NCBI GenBank assembly: GCA_900540905.1
Contig: UQHR01000045.1
Coordinates: forward strand, 1-13,257
Direction: 5' to 3'
Origin: an uncultured Collinsella sp.
GTDB lineage: Bacteria; Actinomycetota; Coriobacteriia; Coriobacteriales; Coriobacteriaceae
DNA length: 13,257 nucleotides
A program made the position numbers and the translations under genes. The first letter of the stretch is position 1, and every line of letters begins with the position of its first letter. This document shows, in pieces, positions 13,251-13,257 of this stretch. Under the pieces are notes generated by a model that worked only from the letters and a program-made list of their open reading frames with translations, ran no database searches and had not been told where the DNA came from.

Positions 13251-13257
13251 ACTGTCG

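Overview
The window looks like chromosomal DNA of a Coriobacteriia actinobacterium, most likely Collinsella or a close relative. This rests on high G+C (about 60-68% by eye in the core genes), AGGAGG-type ribosome binding sites with some TTG starts, and the family resemblance of the proteins. The genus is an inference from memory; no search was run.

Layout from left to right: nhaA (Na+/H+ antiporter, minus), ppaC (manganese-dependent pyrophosphatase, minus) and a ROK glucokinase (minus). Divergent from the glucokinase are a HutC-type GntR regulator and manA (mannose-6-phosphate isomerase), both plus. The glucokinase, regulator and ManA form a small hexose-phosphate neighbourhood: ManA links mannose-6-P to fructose-6-P, the kinase makes glucose-6-P, and the regulator probably senses a sugar or sugar phosphate. 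Next comes a lower-G+C two-gene operon on the minus strand (7847 to 6070). It encodes a winged-helix regulator and a nucleotidyltransferase, overlapping by 13 nt and arranged like an AbiE-type (type IV) toxin-antitoxin pair, with its own AT-rich promoter and a dyad over the -10 box. Then pcrA (UvrD-family helicase, minus), uppP (undecaprenyl-diphosphatase, minus) and, divergent from uppP, a universal stress protein (plus).

The most unusual feature is in the 3' flanks rather than in a protein. The toxin-antitoxin-like operon is bracketed by two copies of a 69-nt palindromic core (68 of 69 identical, opposite orientation). Each core is enclosed by about 30-bp arms that are complementary within a copy but unrelated between copies. 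In both cases the element starts 7-17 nt after a stop codon (manA, pcrA), with the core in the same sense as the gene. A long hairpin with a different core follows the usp gene (13 nt after its stop), and a nested hairpin follows uppP (15 nt after its stop). This suggests a family of long 3'-UTR hairpins in which pairing is kept while arm sequence changes.

Ordinary intrinsic terminators were found after ppaC, the NTase gene, pcrA and uppP, and probably after nhaA and usp. There is no transposase, CRISPR array, tRNA or rRNA that I can support.
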